DNA from: Polyangiaceae bacterium
GTDB lineage: Bacteria > Myxococcota_A > Polyangia > Polyangiales > Polyangiaceae
Direction: 5' to 3'
DNA: 40,605 nucleotides
Assembly: GCA_013361525.1 (NCBI GenBank)
Contig: JABFXY010000160.1
Location: forward strand, 1-40,605
Part shown: one piece after another, positions 32,519 through 40,605 of the stretch
Position numbering within the stretch: the stretch's first letter is position 1
How the letters are laid out: each line of letters opens with the position of its first letter
The notes under the pieces: model-generated
Told to the model about the DNA's origin: nothing
What the model saw: only the letters and a program-made list of their open reading frames with translations
Databases searched by the model: none
Made by a program: the position numbers and the translations under genes

Positions 32519-34699
32519 CTATCGCGAGCGATCGCGCCGCGCGAGCACGAAGGCGGTCAAGGCGATGTAGACGAGCGAATGCGTGCCGAGCGCCGCCCAC
32601 TTTTCGAGCAGCGCGTCTTTCGTGAAGGTGAATTGTCCGCTCTGTGACGCGTCGGCGAATCTCGATAGCCGGACGGTGATCCCATAGGCATCGGTCGTCC
32701 AGCGGGAGAGGGTGAGCCACGACATCGCGCGCATCACCGTTTGTCCGTCTCCCAATGGAAACAGGACGCCGGAGAAGAGGATTTGCGGGACCAGCGCGAG
32801 GGGGATCGCCGAAATGGCGCGATCCGTCGTGCGCGCAGCTGCCGAAATGAGCAATCCGAGCGACAAGGCGGCAAACGCAGAGAGGCCGGTCGTGACGAAG
32901 AGCTCCGCCGGCGCCGCCCACGCGACGCCTTTGGAGGGGAAATCCACCTTCGAGCCGATGACGACCAGCAACATGGCGCTCTGCATCGAGACGAGCGCAC
33001 CCAAGACGATCGACTTGGAGGCTAGATAAGCGCCGATGCGCACGCCGGCGAGCCGCTCGCGTTCGAAGATGGGTGTCTCTTTCGCGATCTCGCGGGCGGC
33101 GTTGATGATGCCGAACCACGCCGACACCGTCGCCATCATGAAGAGGACGACCTTCGCATCATAGGAAGTCGGGCGCGACCCCAGGATCGAATCGCGTGTC
33201 GCGACCAGCGTCGTCAAATAGGCAATCAGCGGCGCTTGAAGAAGCAAGACCGAGAGGTTCTTCCGATCCCGAAGGAGCAAATCGACATAACGGACGGAGA
33301 GGACGCCGAACTGACGAAGCTGCGACGCGCGCGGCATCGAAGCGCGATGCGGGGGCGTCGCCTCCGCCGTCGGGGCGCTCGCGAGGCGCGCCCGCACGAA
33401 TCGCTCGTGGAGCTGCGATCGACGAAATGCGGCCTCCCACAGCGCGGCGAGGGGAGGGCTCTTGCCGGTGCGTTCGGCCTCGCGCAACGCGCGTTCGTCG
33501 ACGCGGAGGTCGACCGTCGCCACGCGCCAGCGATCGAGGTTCGTCGAGACGGCCGCCCCTTCGAGCTTGGCGTAGATGTCGGCCATATCGCCCGACGAGA
33601 CGCGGAAGAAATCGAGAGAGTCTTTGGGCGGGCCGAAATACGTCAATCGGCCGTCGGCTACGAAGGCGACGTGATCACATTGCCCGAGGTTGGCAGTCGC
33701 GTGCGTTACGAGCACCACCGTGCGCCCCGCGTTGGCGAGCGCGCGCAACGTACGCATCATCTTCTTCTCGAGCCCGGGGTCGAGCCCACTCGTCGGCTCG
33801 TCCAGGAAGAACAACGCCGGATCCGCGAGCAGCTCGGCTGCGATGCTGACCCGCTTGCGCTGTCCACCCGACAAGCTGGCGATGTTCTTCTCCGCGTGCT
33901 CGACCATTTCGACGTCGCGCAGGGCACGCTCGATTCGTGCGGTGCGCTCCTCGAACGTCGTGTCGGGAGGTAGACGCAAGCTGGCCGCATAGTCGAGCGC
34001 ACGCCGCACCGGCAGCTCACGGTGCAGGATGTCGTCCTGCGGTACGTAGCCGACGATAGCGCGATAGCGATCGAAACCCTCGTGCGCGTCTTCGCCGTTG
34101 TAATGGACGTTTCCCGTCGTCGGCCGCACCTGTGCGGACAAGACCCGCATCAGGGTGGACTTGCCCGCGCCGCTGCCACCGACGAGCGCGACGAACTCGC
34201 GCGGAAGGATCGAAAGCGATACGTCGCGAAGGATCCACCGACCTTTGGAAACCTGGCGGCCGAGGCCGGCCGCGTCGACGCGGAGCGCGCCGCGCAGGTC
34301 GTGCACCGACGCGATGTCCCCGCGGTACAAGAGCTCGTAGGGACCGACGCGCACGACGTCGCCCTTTTGGAGCAGCTGTTGCTTGATCCGGCGCGCGCCG
34401 ACGAAGGTGCCGTTCATCGAGCGGAGGTCCTCGACGACGTGACTCCCGTCGGCGCGCCGCACGATGAGGGCGTGCCTCCGTGAGACGACCGGGCTGTCCA
34501 GGACAAGATCGGCTCCCTCGCGCCCGATCACCGTCATCGCACGAGCCAGGCTCAGCTCTGCGACGGCCGCGCCCGCGAGGGCGTGATCCGAGCTGTCGCG
34601 TTGCGCGGCCGCCCGCTGCACGATGGTCCGCTCGGCCGCGACGACGGGCCGAGGTCGACCTCGGGGCGGGGGCGGAGGCGGCGGGGCACGACGCGGCAT
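32519..34699 (-). CDS. FHA domain fused to ABC transporter ATPase and permease
   Basis: 726 residues. A Pro-rich N terminus (PPPPPPPRGRPRP) is followed by an FHA domain (about 50-120) with the GR at 59-60, SRRHA near 73 and N96 in SMNGTFV, which binds phosphothreonine. The ABC ATPase (about 150-380) has Walker A GGSGAGKST at 174-182, signature LSGGQRKRVSIAAEL and Walker B ALFFLDEPTSGLDP. The C-terminal 290 residues are an ABCG-like membrane domain with about six hydrophobic segments. The protein is a half transporter and likely acts as a dimer in the inner membrane. The FHA domain implies control by a Ser/Thr kinase, of which one is encoded in this window. The substrate is unknown. Confidence 0.9.
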   Translation of the reverse strand: MPRRAPPPPPPPRGRPRPVVAAERTIVQRAAAQRDSSDHALAGAAVAELSLARAMTVIGREGADLVLDSPVVSRRHALIVRRADGSHVVEDLRSMNGTFVGARRIKQQLLQKGDVVRVGPYELLYRGDIASVHDLRGALRVDAAGLGRQVSKGRWILRDVSLSILPREFVALVGGSGAGKSTLMRVLSAQVRPTTGNVHYNGEDAHEGFDRYRAIVGYVPQDDILHRELPVRRALDYAASLRLPPDTTFEERTARIERALRDVEMVEHAEKNIASLSGGQRKRVSIAAELLADPALFFLDEPTSGLDPGLEKKMMRTLRALANAGRTVVLVTHATANLGQCDHVAFVADGRLTYFGPPKDSLDFFRVSSGDMADIYAKLEGAAVSTNLDRWRVATVDLRVDERALREAERTGKSPPLAALWEAAFRRSQLHERFVRARLASAPTAEATPPHRASMPRASQLRQFGVLSVRYVDLLLRDRKNLSVLLLQAPLIAYLTTLVATRDSILGSRPTSYDAKVVLFMMATVSAWFGIINAAREIAKETPIFERERLAGVRIGAYLASKSIVLGALVSMQSAMLLVVIGSKVDFPSKGVAWAAPAELFVTTGLSAFAALSLGLLISAAARTTDRAISAIPLALVPQILFSGVLFPLGDGQTVMRAMSWLTLSRWTTDAYGITVRLSRFADASQSGQFTFTKDALLEKWAALGTHSLVYIALTAFVLARRDRSR

Positions 34700-34752
34700 C
34701 GGCCGCGTCTTACGACAGGTCGTACGCGCCGCGAAACGATCTGGGGACGCGA

Positions 34753-34885
34753 GACCCAGCGCTCAGCTGGGTCGACCCGAAAACAACGAACCCAGAGCTC
34801 GGACTGGTGCAAAAGGGCCGAGCGACCGGCCCGCTCGCCCGTTAGGGCGGGCCGCGTCGCGACGTCGGCCGAAGCGAGCTCTGGG
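34753..34885 (-). repeat. Dispersed hairpin repeat, copy B (inverted relative to copy A)
   Basis: Read on the minus strand: cccagagctcg (34885 to 34875), an inner stem cggcccgc/gcgggccg, the right arm gagctctggg (34800-34791), the T-rich ttcgttgttttc, then a palindrome at 34773-34753 (gacccagc/gctgggtc with a 5-base loop). The outer unit is 95 bp here and 94 bp in copy A; the spacers are 17 and 16 bp. It starts two bases after the stop codon of the gene at 34888-35397, and the minus-strand order of hairpin then T-run is terminator-like for that gene. Confidence 0.75.
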
Positions 34886-34887
34886 CT

Positions 34888-35397
34888 TCACGGCGCTACC
34901 GTCGAGCTCTGCGCCGTGCGCCGCCGCTCTTTCAGCAGCTTTTCGAATGCGGGCCAAATGCTCTCGAAGCCGCTCGCGATCTCGGGCGGCTGCTTCGGCA
35001 GCGAGCAGAGCCATTTCGTCGCCTCGCGTGGATCTTGGAACACCCGCTGGCTCGCGCGGCTGCGCGCGACCAGATGGATCCCCGTGATGACCGATCGCGC
35101 GAGGCTCGCGCGAAACCCATCGGACTCGATGACGAGGGCTTGACCGGTGTTGTATTGCTCGAACCTCGTCGTGAGCGAAGCGCCGGCGCGCCGTGCCTCC
35201 GCCGAGAGATCGATGTTCACGTTGCCACGCATGACGATGATGCTCGTCAGGCGCCCCTCACGTGCGACGACGTACTCGCACGCTGTTGCGATGGACGCGA
35301 GCTGCTCGAGGCGCAGCTCGTCCCAATGAATGTTCACCAGCAATGACGAATAACGGTAGAGCAGCTGGTCCGTTTCTTCTTTTAACAGTGTGAACAT
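34888..35397 (-). CDS. SpoIIAA/STAS-like small protein, unknown function
   Basis: 169 residues from ATG at 35397, with GGGGGAGGG upstream. The short strand-helix segments (LLVNIHWDE, LTSIIVMRGNVNID, ALVIESDGFRASLAR) and the ending PREATKWL resemble small SpoIIAA-like/STAS proteins found widely in myxobacteria; the assignment rests on pattern only. It has no signal or membrane segment. It lies 26 bp downstream of the FAD oxidoreductase gene in what appears to be a three-gene transcript with the P450. Copy B of the dispersed repeat begins directly after its stop codon and may end the transcript. Confidence 0.68.
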   Translation of the reverse strand: MFTLLKEETDQLLYRYSSLLVNIHWDELRLEQLASIATACEYVVAREGRLTSIIVMRGNVNIDLSAEARRAGASLTTRFEQYNTGQALVIESDGFRASLARSVITGIHLVARSRASQRVFQDPREATKWLCSLPKQPPEIASGFESIWPAFEKLLKERRRTAQSSTVAP

Positions 35398-35423
35398 GGC
35401 GGCATCCCTCCCCCGATACCCGA

Positions 35424-36923
35424 TCAGCCTTTTGCGGCCACCTCGTCGATGGCGTGCGCGATGGCGTCGCGGCGGTTCTCGGGCGCGTGCCTCGCGACGC
35501 GCTCGAGCCACCTGCGCAGGTTGCGTTCGACCTTCTGCGGATCCGGCGCGACCATCCGGGCACGCCCCGTAAACGGCAACGCCGTGGGCGGCAGCTGATC
35601 AGCGACCCACGTCGCCGAATCGAGCGCAGCCTCTTGGCTGTCGAACCACCGAGTCCAGCCGCCCGCGAACCAATGCCCGTCTTTGCCCTGAAAGCCCTGC
35701 AGGCTTTCGCGGAGGGTCATGAACGTCGTCGTCGGAAGCGGAATGTAATGCCGGTGGGGAAGGAACTGGTGCGGGCACGAGGCGCCGTCGATGTCCGGCG
35801 CACCCCACGTCTTGAACACCGGGATCTTTTGGCCGAAGTTGTAGCTCGGTCGCAGGCGCCCGAACCAAGCGGTGAATCGCACGGCGCTCCCGTCGACGAG
35901 CGTGCTCACCGGCTCCCAATAATCGGTGTTCGACGGCATCCAGCACGAGCCGTCCTTCTGCATCGAAATGGGCAAACCCACGTATTCGAGGCCCTTGAGT
36001 GTATCGAGCAAGGTCGTGGGTGACGTCCCTCCGGCTTGGAGGATGGTCGCGGCGGCGTGCGGGTCGCAAGCGAACACCACGTGATCGGCTTGAATCGGGC
36101 CGGCCGCGGTCTGGACGATGCTCACGTCGCCGGACCTGGCGACGCTCGTCACCGGGCTGCTCAACGTCGGCGTGACCCGCGCCGCGGAGAGCGCCTTCCG
36201 CAGGATGCCGTCGAGGCCGATCATGCTCTGGTACGTCTGGAACGTGGGCAGGCCTGGTAGCTCCGGCGGGTTCTCGTCACCCTCCGGTACACCGGCGTCG
36301 CCGAACACGTTTCGCACGAAGTACGTGACCGCGTAGAGCGCGGACGACTCCCCGATACGCGAGAGCGGCAACGAGACGAACTGATACATGAACGGCTTGA
36401 TGACGTTCTCTTTGAAGTCGGAGTCGAGCAAAACCAGCTTCGAAAACCAGTCGTCGACGGACAGCGACCAATTCGTCGTCTCGCGATCGAGGAACGCCGA
36501 ATACGTCATGTAAATGGCGAACTGCGCGAGCCGGTCCCAATCCGTGTTCGCGTAGTGAAGAAAGCCGAGCAGCCGCGATGGCAACCAGAGACGGCGCGCG
36601 TTCGCCTGTTTGTCCCAGACGGTGAACCCGGCCGGCGCCGAGATGACGTCCGTCGCCTCGTCCATCAGGCCGAGCTGCTCGACCAACGCGCAGTAGCTGG
36701 GTTGCGGGTTCTTGTAGAAGAACTGAGCACCGCAATCGATGCTGTAGTTGCGACCCCCGTAGGTAACCGTCGTGCTGTAGCAATTGCCGCCGACCCGATC
36801 GTTCGCCTCGAGCAGAACGATGTCGTAGAAGCGGCCATACATCTCACGCAGCCGATAGGCCGTGAACACGCCGGCCGCGCCGGCACCGATGATCACGATT
36901 CTATTGGTCGGCGTACCTGGCAT
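35424..36923 (-). CDS. FAD-dependent oxidoreductase, amine oxidase-like
   Basis: 499 residues from ATG at 36923, with CGGAGGGATT as ribosome binding site. The N terminus has the FAD Rossmann motif GAGAAG (13-18) and then LLEANDRVGG, the second conserved FAD contact. The middle resembles flavin amine oxidases and carotenoid/protoporphyrinogen-type oxidoreductases (YSIDCGAQFF, DHVVFACDPHAA). The C-terminal part has WFAGGWTRWFDSQEAALDSA, where the FAD ring contact usually lies. It should oxidise or desaturate a small hydrophobic substrate in the cytoplasm. It overlaps the P450 gene by 23 bp, so the pair probably acts in one pathway. Confidence 0.87.
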   Translation of the reverse strand: MPGTPTNRIVIIGAGAAGVFTAYRLREMYGRFYDIVLLEANDRVGGNCYSTTVTYGGRNYSIDCGAQFFYKNPQPSYCALVEQLGLMDEATDVISAPAGFTVWDKQANARRLWLPSRLLGFLHYANTDWDRLAQFAIYMTYSAFLDRETTNWSLSVDDWFSKLVLLDSDFKENVIKPFMYQFVSLPLSRIGESSALYAVTYFVRNVFGDAGVPEGDENPPELPGLPTFQTYQSMIGLDGILRKALSAARVTPTLSSPVTSVARSGDVSIVQTAAGPIQADHVVFACDPHAAATILQAGGTSPTTLLDTLKGLEYVGLPISMQKDGSCWMPSNTDYWEPVSTLVDGSAVRFTAWFGRLRPSYNFGQKIPVFKTWGAPDIDGASCPHQFLPHRHYIPLPTTTFMTLRESLQGFQGKDGHWFAGGWTRWFDSQEAALDSATWVADQLPPTALPFTGRARMVAPDPQKVERNLRRWLERVARHAPENRRDAIAHAIDEVAAKG

Positions 36924-38376
36924 GTTCGAATCCCTCCGAATGGAAATCGTTTCGTGACGATGGGACGAACCGCATCATCGTGTTTCGTGGCGGGTGCGTG
37001 AGTGGCAGATAGGTCGGCGTCGGGACGGGCCCGTCGTCGACCCGTTCGAGCACGAGCTTGTTGCGGTGTAGCGCGCGTGCGAGCAGCAGATTGAAGAGCG
37101 TGCCTTCGGTTATCGCGATGTGATAGCCGAGGCAGAAGTGCGGGCCTCCGCCGAACATCGCAGTCTCGACCGTGCCGGGACGCGGGCGCTCTATCCAGCG
37201 GTCGGCGTCGAAGCGGCCCGGGTTGGGGAAGCGCGCCGGCTCGCGGAGGAGGTGGACGATCGGAATGTTGACGAGCGTATTTTCGGGGATCGTCGCGCCG
37301 TCGAGGTCGATCGGGCCGCGAGCGCGTCGAATGACCGAATGCACCGGCGGATAGAGGCGTAGCGCTTCGCGGAACATCGCCTCCGCGAACGTGAAGCGTG
37401 CGCCGTCGGTGGCGACCGCTCCGAGGTCGTCCATCCCTTGGACTTCGGCGACGGCGCGTTGTTGAAGCTCGTTGGAAGACGCGAGGTGGAGTGTGCTCCA
37501 GGCGATGGCGGAGGCCGTCGTTTCGTGTCCTGCGAAGACCAGAACGCGGAGGTTTCGTACGGCGGCGTCGCGCTCGAGAAGGCGGCCGTCCTCACCGCGC
37601 GCGTTCGCCATGGCCCCCGCGAGGGTCGAGCCGTCGCCGGAAGCACGCAGCTCGTCCACCATCGCACCGAGGTGCTCGTCGATCCAGGTTCGAGCCCGAA
37701 TGGCGTACCAATAGAGCGGCCCCTTGAGCACGTTCGCAGGGAGACCGGCGACCAGGTAGCGATTGTATTGTCGCTCCCATTGCGGCAAGTGCACCGGCGG
37801 CACGCCGAGGATCCTGAAGATTATCTCGAGCGCGATTTCCCGGGTCTCGGTGACGACGTCGAACTCGCGGCGGCGCAGCCAGGAATCGATTCGGCGGCGA
37901 TGCGCGTCGACGACGATCGATACGACGTCGGAGCGGCGAACCCGCTGCGGCGTGAACGGCGGCGTGATCGCCTGTCGAACCCCCCGGTGCTCGTCACCAT
38001 CGAGGGCGAAGAGTGTCCCCTCGAGGAGGGCGCTGAAACCTTCGGCATAGAACGAGGTGGACGCTGCCGAATGCTTCAGGACCTGGAGCGCCGTCGGCGC
38101 GGTGCACATGAGCTGCCGCACGCCCGGCCCCGCTTCGATGTAGAAGTTGGGGCCGTGCGCGGCGGCGCCGCGGGCACACAGCTCCGGGAAGCTCCGATAC
38201 ATCTCGTAGAGGTGCCCAATGACGGGGAGGCCGCCCTCCAGCACCGGGAAGCCGCCTGCGGGCTCGGGGCCGCTCGTCCTCGAGGCGAGCTTTTGGAGAG
38301 ACCGCGTGGTCACCCGTCGCACCGCGGCCGCGAGCGATTGGGCGTGATCGGCAGGAGCGTGTCGTTGCGCGTGCAT
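36901..38376 (-). CDS. Cytochrome P450
   Basis: 491 residues from ATG at 38376 (GGGGGG lies 10-15 bases upstream); an ATG at 38424 would add 16 residues but has no ribosome binding site. P450 landmarks are complete: I-helix AGHETT at 282-287, the ExxR motif in FREALRLYPPVH, and the heme-ligand loop FGGGPHFCLG with Cys415. The oxygen-activation threonines are present. About 40 residues of N-terminal extension carry no clear membrane anchor, so it is probably soluble. It needs separate redox partners, none of which are seen here. It overlaps the following FAD oxidoreductase gene by 23 bp. Terpenoid, fatty acid or natural product oxidation is possible, and the substrate is unknown. Confidence 0.93.
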   Translation of the reverse strand: MHAQRHAPADHAQSLAAAVRRVTTRSLQKLASRTSGPEPAGGFPVLEGGLPVIGHLYEMYRSFPELCARGAAAHGPNFYIEAGPGVRQLMCTAPTALQVLKHSAASTSFYAEGFSALLEGTLFALDGDEHRGVRQAITPPFTPQRVRRSDVVSIVVDAHRRRIDSWLRRREFDVVTETREIALEIIFRILGVPPVHLPQWERQYNRYLVAGLPANVLKGPLYWYAIRARTWIDEHLGAMVDELRASGDGSTLAGAMANARGEDGRLLERDAAVRNLRVLVFAGHETTASAIAWSTLHLASSNELQQRAVAEVQGMDDLGAVATDGARFTFAEAMFREALRLYPPVHSVIRRARGPIDLDGATIPENTLVNIPIVHLLREPARFPNPGRFDADRWIERPRPGTVETAMFGGGPHFCLGYHIAITEGTLFNLLLARALHRNKLVLERVDDGPVPTPTYLPLTHPPRNTMMRFVPSSRNDFHSEGFEHARYADQ

Positions 38377-38623
38377 CTGGCGGAACCCCCCGAGCGAGAG
38401 TCTAGACGCGACGCGCGCGACCATTGTGCAAGAAATGACGAGAAATCACCGGCTCATCCGCGCTGACGCGACGGGGCGACACGTGGCTCGCCGGTGCGGC
38501 GGAGGTGACGGCGCTCGTCTCGCCCGGAGGTCGCGCCACCTGGCATTCGTGTCACCTCTCGGTGGCGCATTCGTGAGGCAGACGGCTCCCGTTCCGATGG
38601 GTGGAGTTGTAACCTCCTCGGCC

Positions 38624-40597
38624 ATGTCGATTCGACGGAGCGTCGCCGGTCTCGTCTTCGTTGTCTCCGCCGCGGTCCTCCTCGCCGCGCCTTCGTGCAC
38701 CGACGAGCCGATCGACCCGGCCGTCGTCGACGTGCATCGCGCCGAGGGATGTCATCCGCTCGGCGCGACGGAAGAGTGTCTTTTCCCATTTCCGAGCTCG
38801 TTCTTCGAGAGCCGGGACGCGAGCACGGAAACGGGGGTGCGCGTCGCTTTGCGCGCCGATCTGATGCCCAAGGGCGGTGAGGAGATCGATACGGAGCCCT
38901 ACAACCGCGCCGACGGATTTTCGCCGGTGATGCCGATCCTCGTTCATTTCGGCGTCGACGTGGATGTGACCGGCATGCCGTCGATGAGCGACCCGTCGGG
39001 CTCCCTCGATCCCACCGCATTGGTGTCGCTCGTCGATATGGAGACGGGGAAGCGTGTCCTTCATTTCGTCGAGATGGACCAGAATCGCCGGAGCGATTAC
39101 CCCAATCGATACGCGTTCATCGTGCGGCCGATCGAGCCCATGGAGATGGGCCACCGCCACGCCGTCATTCTGCGCCGTGGTATCCAAGACACGGCCGGCA
39201 AAGAGCTCACGCCGACGGCGGCATTCTCGGCGCTTCGCGACGGACAGAAGACCACCAGTGAACAGGTGGAGGCGATGCGCGAGCATATGGACGAGCTGTT
39301 TGCCTTTGCGGAGGAACACGATTTTGCGCGCGACGATCTCCTCCTCGCGTTCGACTTCCAGGTTGCGAGCAAGAGCTCGCTCCTCGGGCCCATCCTCTCG
39401 ATGCGCGAGCAGAGCCTCGCCGCGGTCGAAGCCGGGGAGCTCGGGTATGCGGTCGAGCAGATCGAGACGGACCCGAACGAGAACATCGCCGAGATCGTCT
39501 ATGGCACCTTCGAGGTGCCGACGTTCCTCGACGACACCGACGCCGTCGTCCTCGACGGCGCCGGGAGAGCCGTCCGCCAGCCGACGAATCGCAGCTATCC
39601 GTTCACGATGCTCGTGCCGAAGAAGGCGGTGACGAGCGGCCCCCTTCCGCTCGTCGTGTTGGGGCACGGGATCTTCGGCAATGGTCGCGACTTTCTCACC
39701 GAAGGTGGCGACGGTGCCGCGATTCAACAGATTGCGCAAGATGCAGGCGTCATCATCATCGCCACCGATTGGATCGGTCTTTCGAGCAGCGACCTGCCGC
39801 GCATCGCCGCAGAGGTCGCCCCGGATCTGAACCGCATCTCGATCATCACGGATCAGCTTCAGCAGGCGCTCGTGAATGCGATCGTCCTGACGAAGCTCGG
39901 TCTCGGCGACTTGAAGGACGACCCCGAGGTCAAGGTCGCCGACACCGCGCTCGTCGACCCGACACGGGTGCACTACTGGGGCGCGAGCCTCGGAGGGATC
40001 GAGGGCTCGTCGTTCATTGCGCTGTCGCCCGATATCGCGCGCGCCGTGTTCGGCGTCCCAGGCTCTTCGTGGAGCACCATGCTCACGAGGTCGATCGTCT
40101 TTCCTCCCGTCAAAGCGTTCCTCGAGCTCGACTATCCGGACCCGCTGTTGCTCACGTTCCTGACGACGGCCGCGCAGCTTCGGTTCGATTACAGCGATCC
40201 GGCGAACGTCACGCGCCTTCTCTTCAAGGAGCCGCTGCCGGACGCGCCCAAAGACCGAATTGTCGTCTTGCAGGAGGCCATCGGCGACTCCCAAGTGCCG
40301 AATTTGGTGACCGATATCCTCGTACGCGCAATGGGCATCAAGGTGCTGTCGCCGAGCATCTACCAGCCGTACGGCGTCGAGACGGTCACCGCCCCGACGA
40401 CGGAGAGCTGCGTCGTCCAGTTCCAAATGGAGGGGTGGGACGACCCGGCACCGCCGCAAACGAACACGCCGCCCAGCGCCGAGAACAATGTCCACCACGA
40501 CATGAACTTCCTCCCCAACGCGCAGGCGCAGATCGCGTCGCTGCTGTTCGGCGGGTCGGTGGTCTCGGTCTGCGACGGCGTCTGCGATCCTGATTGA
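38624..40597 (+). CDS. Large esterase/lipase-like lipoprotein
   Basis: 657 residues from ATG at 38624. The start gives a signal peptide ending near AAPSC, which could be a lipobox. The N-terminal half (about 35-310) resembles bacterial Ig-like lead domains (DPTALVSLVDMETGKRVLHFVEMD, YAFIVRPIEPMEMG). The second half is an alpha/beta hydrolase: oxyanion loop LVVLGHGIFGNGRDF and nucleophile elbow WGASLGGIEG. The acid and His are not clear to me; HHDMNFLPNAQAQIASLLF near the end may hold the His. Architecture of this kind is seen in surface-anchored lipases. It is divergent from the P450 gene across about 250 bp. Its stop codon lies just inside the window. Confidence 0.8.
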   Translation: MSIRRSVAGLVFVVSAAVLLAAPSCTDEPIDPAVVDVHRAEGCHPLGATEECLFPFPSSFFESRDASTETGVRVALRADLMPKGGEEIDTEPYNRADGFSPVMPILVHFGVDVDVTGMPSMSDPSGSLDPTALVSLVDMETGKRVLHFVEMDQNRRSDYPNRYAFIVRPIEPMEMGHRHAVILRRGIQDTAGKELTPTAAFSALRDGQKTTSEQVEAMREHMDELFAFAEEHDFARDDLLLAFDFQVASKSSLLGPILSMREQSLAAVEAGELGYAVEQIETDPNENIAEIVYGTFEVPTFLDDTDAVVLDGAGRAVRQPTNRSYPFTMLVPKKAVTSGPLPLVVLGHGIFGNGRDFLTEGGDGAAIQQIAQDAGVIIIATDWIGLSSSDLPRIAAEVAPDLNRISIITDQLQQALVNAIVLTKLGLGDLKDDPEVKVADTALVDPTRVHYWGASLGGIEGSSFIALSPDIARAVFGVPGSSWSTMLTRSIVFPPVKAFLELDYPDPLLLTFLTTAAQLRFDYSDPANVTRLLFKEPLPDAPKDRIVVLQEAIGDSQVPNLVTDILVRAMGIKVLSPSIYQPYGVETVTAPTTESCVVQFQMEGWDDPAPPQTNTPPSAENNVHHDMNFLPNAQAQIASLLFGGSVVSVCDGVCDPD

Positions 40598-40605
40598 GGA
40601 TTAGT

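Noticed and set aside
34888..38376. P450 and FAD oxidase genes as part of a natural product cluster
   Set aside because: No polyketide, peptide or terpene synthase, carrier protein or resistance gene is in the window.
38552..40498. A long open frame (648 codons) on the minus strand opposite the esterase-like lipoprotein gene
   Set aside because: It is rich in Arg and lacks any recognisable motif; the plus-strand frame has a signal peptide and hydrolase motifs. High GC makes long antisense frames common.

Overview
The window looks like chromosomal DNA of a myxobacterium, most likely of the Polyangium/Sorangium side. It is very GC-rich, almost every wobble position is G or C, and it encodes many lipoproteins with Gly/Ser-rich linkers. 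A MYXO-CTERM-like tail sits on the first protein, Ser/Thr kinases and FHA signalling are present, and several protein types are ones I know mainly from myxobacteria. I assign 35 protein-coding genes and see no tRNA, rRNA, CRISPR array or insertion sequence.

Layout. 1-1.1 kb: the end of a Cys-rich surface protein and a convergent membrane protein with a Cys motif. 1.3-7.7 kb: an ECF-type sigma factor overlapping a very large kinase/cyclase-like/ATPase/TPR protein, then a lipoprotein with YD-like repeats and a parvulin domain. 7.7-11.1 kb: two lipoproteins sharing one N-terminal module (one carries a ferritin-like domain), a racemase-family enzyme with an altered active site, and two more lipoproteins. 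11.2-16.3 kb: two short-chain dehydrogenase (SDR) genes, an AraC-type and a LysR-type regulator, an alpha/beta hydrolase and a small protein of unknown role. 16.5-23.5 kb: an ABC-F ATPase, a DUF1993 protein, small proteins, a GNAT acetyltransferase, a DUF3806-like protein and an M3 metallopeptidase lipoprotein. 23.5-26.5 kb: two large lipoproteins.

26.6-30.4 kb is the most coherent system: seven minus-strand genes, most overlapping by a few bases, forming a stressosome module. Their order is RsbT-like kinase with an N-terminal extension, RsbX-like phosphatase, RsbS, RsbR, RsbT, an unrecognised 184-residue protein, and a second RsbR. Neither sigma-B nor any other output protein is encoded beside it, so what the module controls is open.

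30.7-40.6 kb: a SIMPL-domain lipoprotein, a DUF4291 protein fused to an MJ1316-type RNA-end-recognition domain, an FHA-ABC-transporter fusion, and an apparent operon of cytochrome P450, FAD oxidoreductase and a small protein. The window ends with a large esterase-like lipoprotein.

Outside the genes, the clearest structure is a dispersed repeat present twice, near 19.86-20.0 kb and, inverted, near 34.75-34.89 kb. Each copy has a hairpin of about 95 bp bounded by the same 10-bp arms, a T-rich spacer of 16-17 bp, and a second palindrome. The stems differ in sequence but keep their pairing, and each copy touches the stop codon of a minus-strand gene. Function assignments come from reading motifs by eye; no database search was possible.
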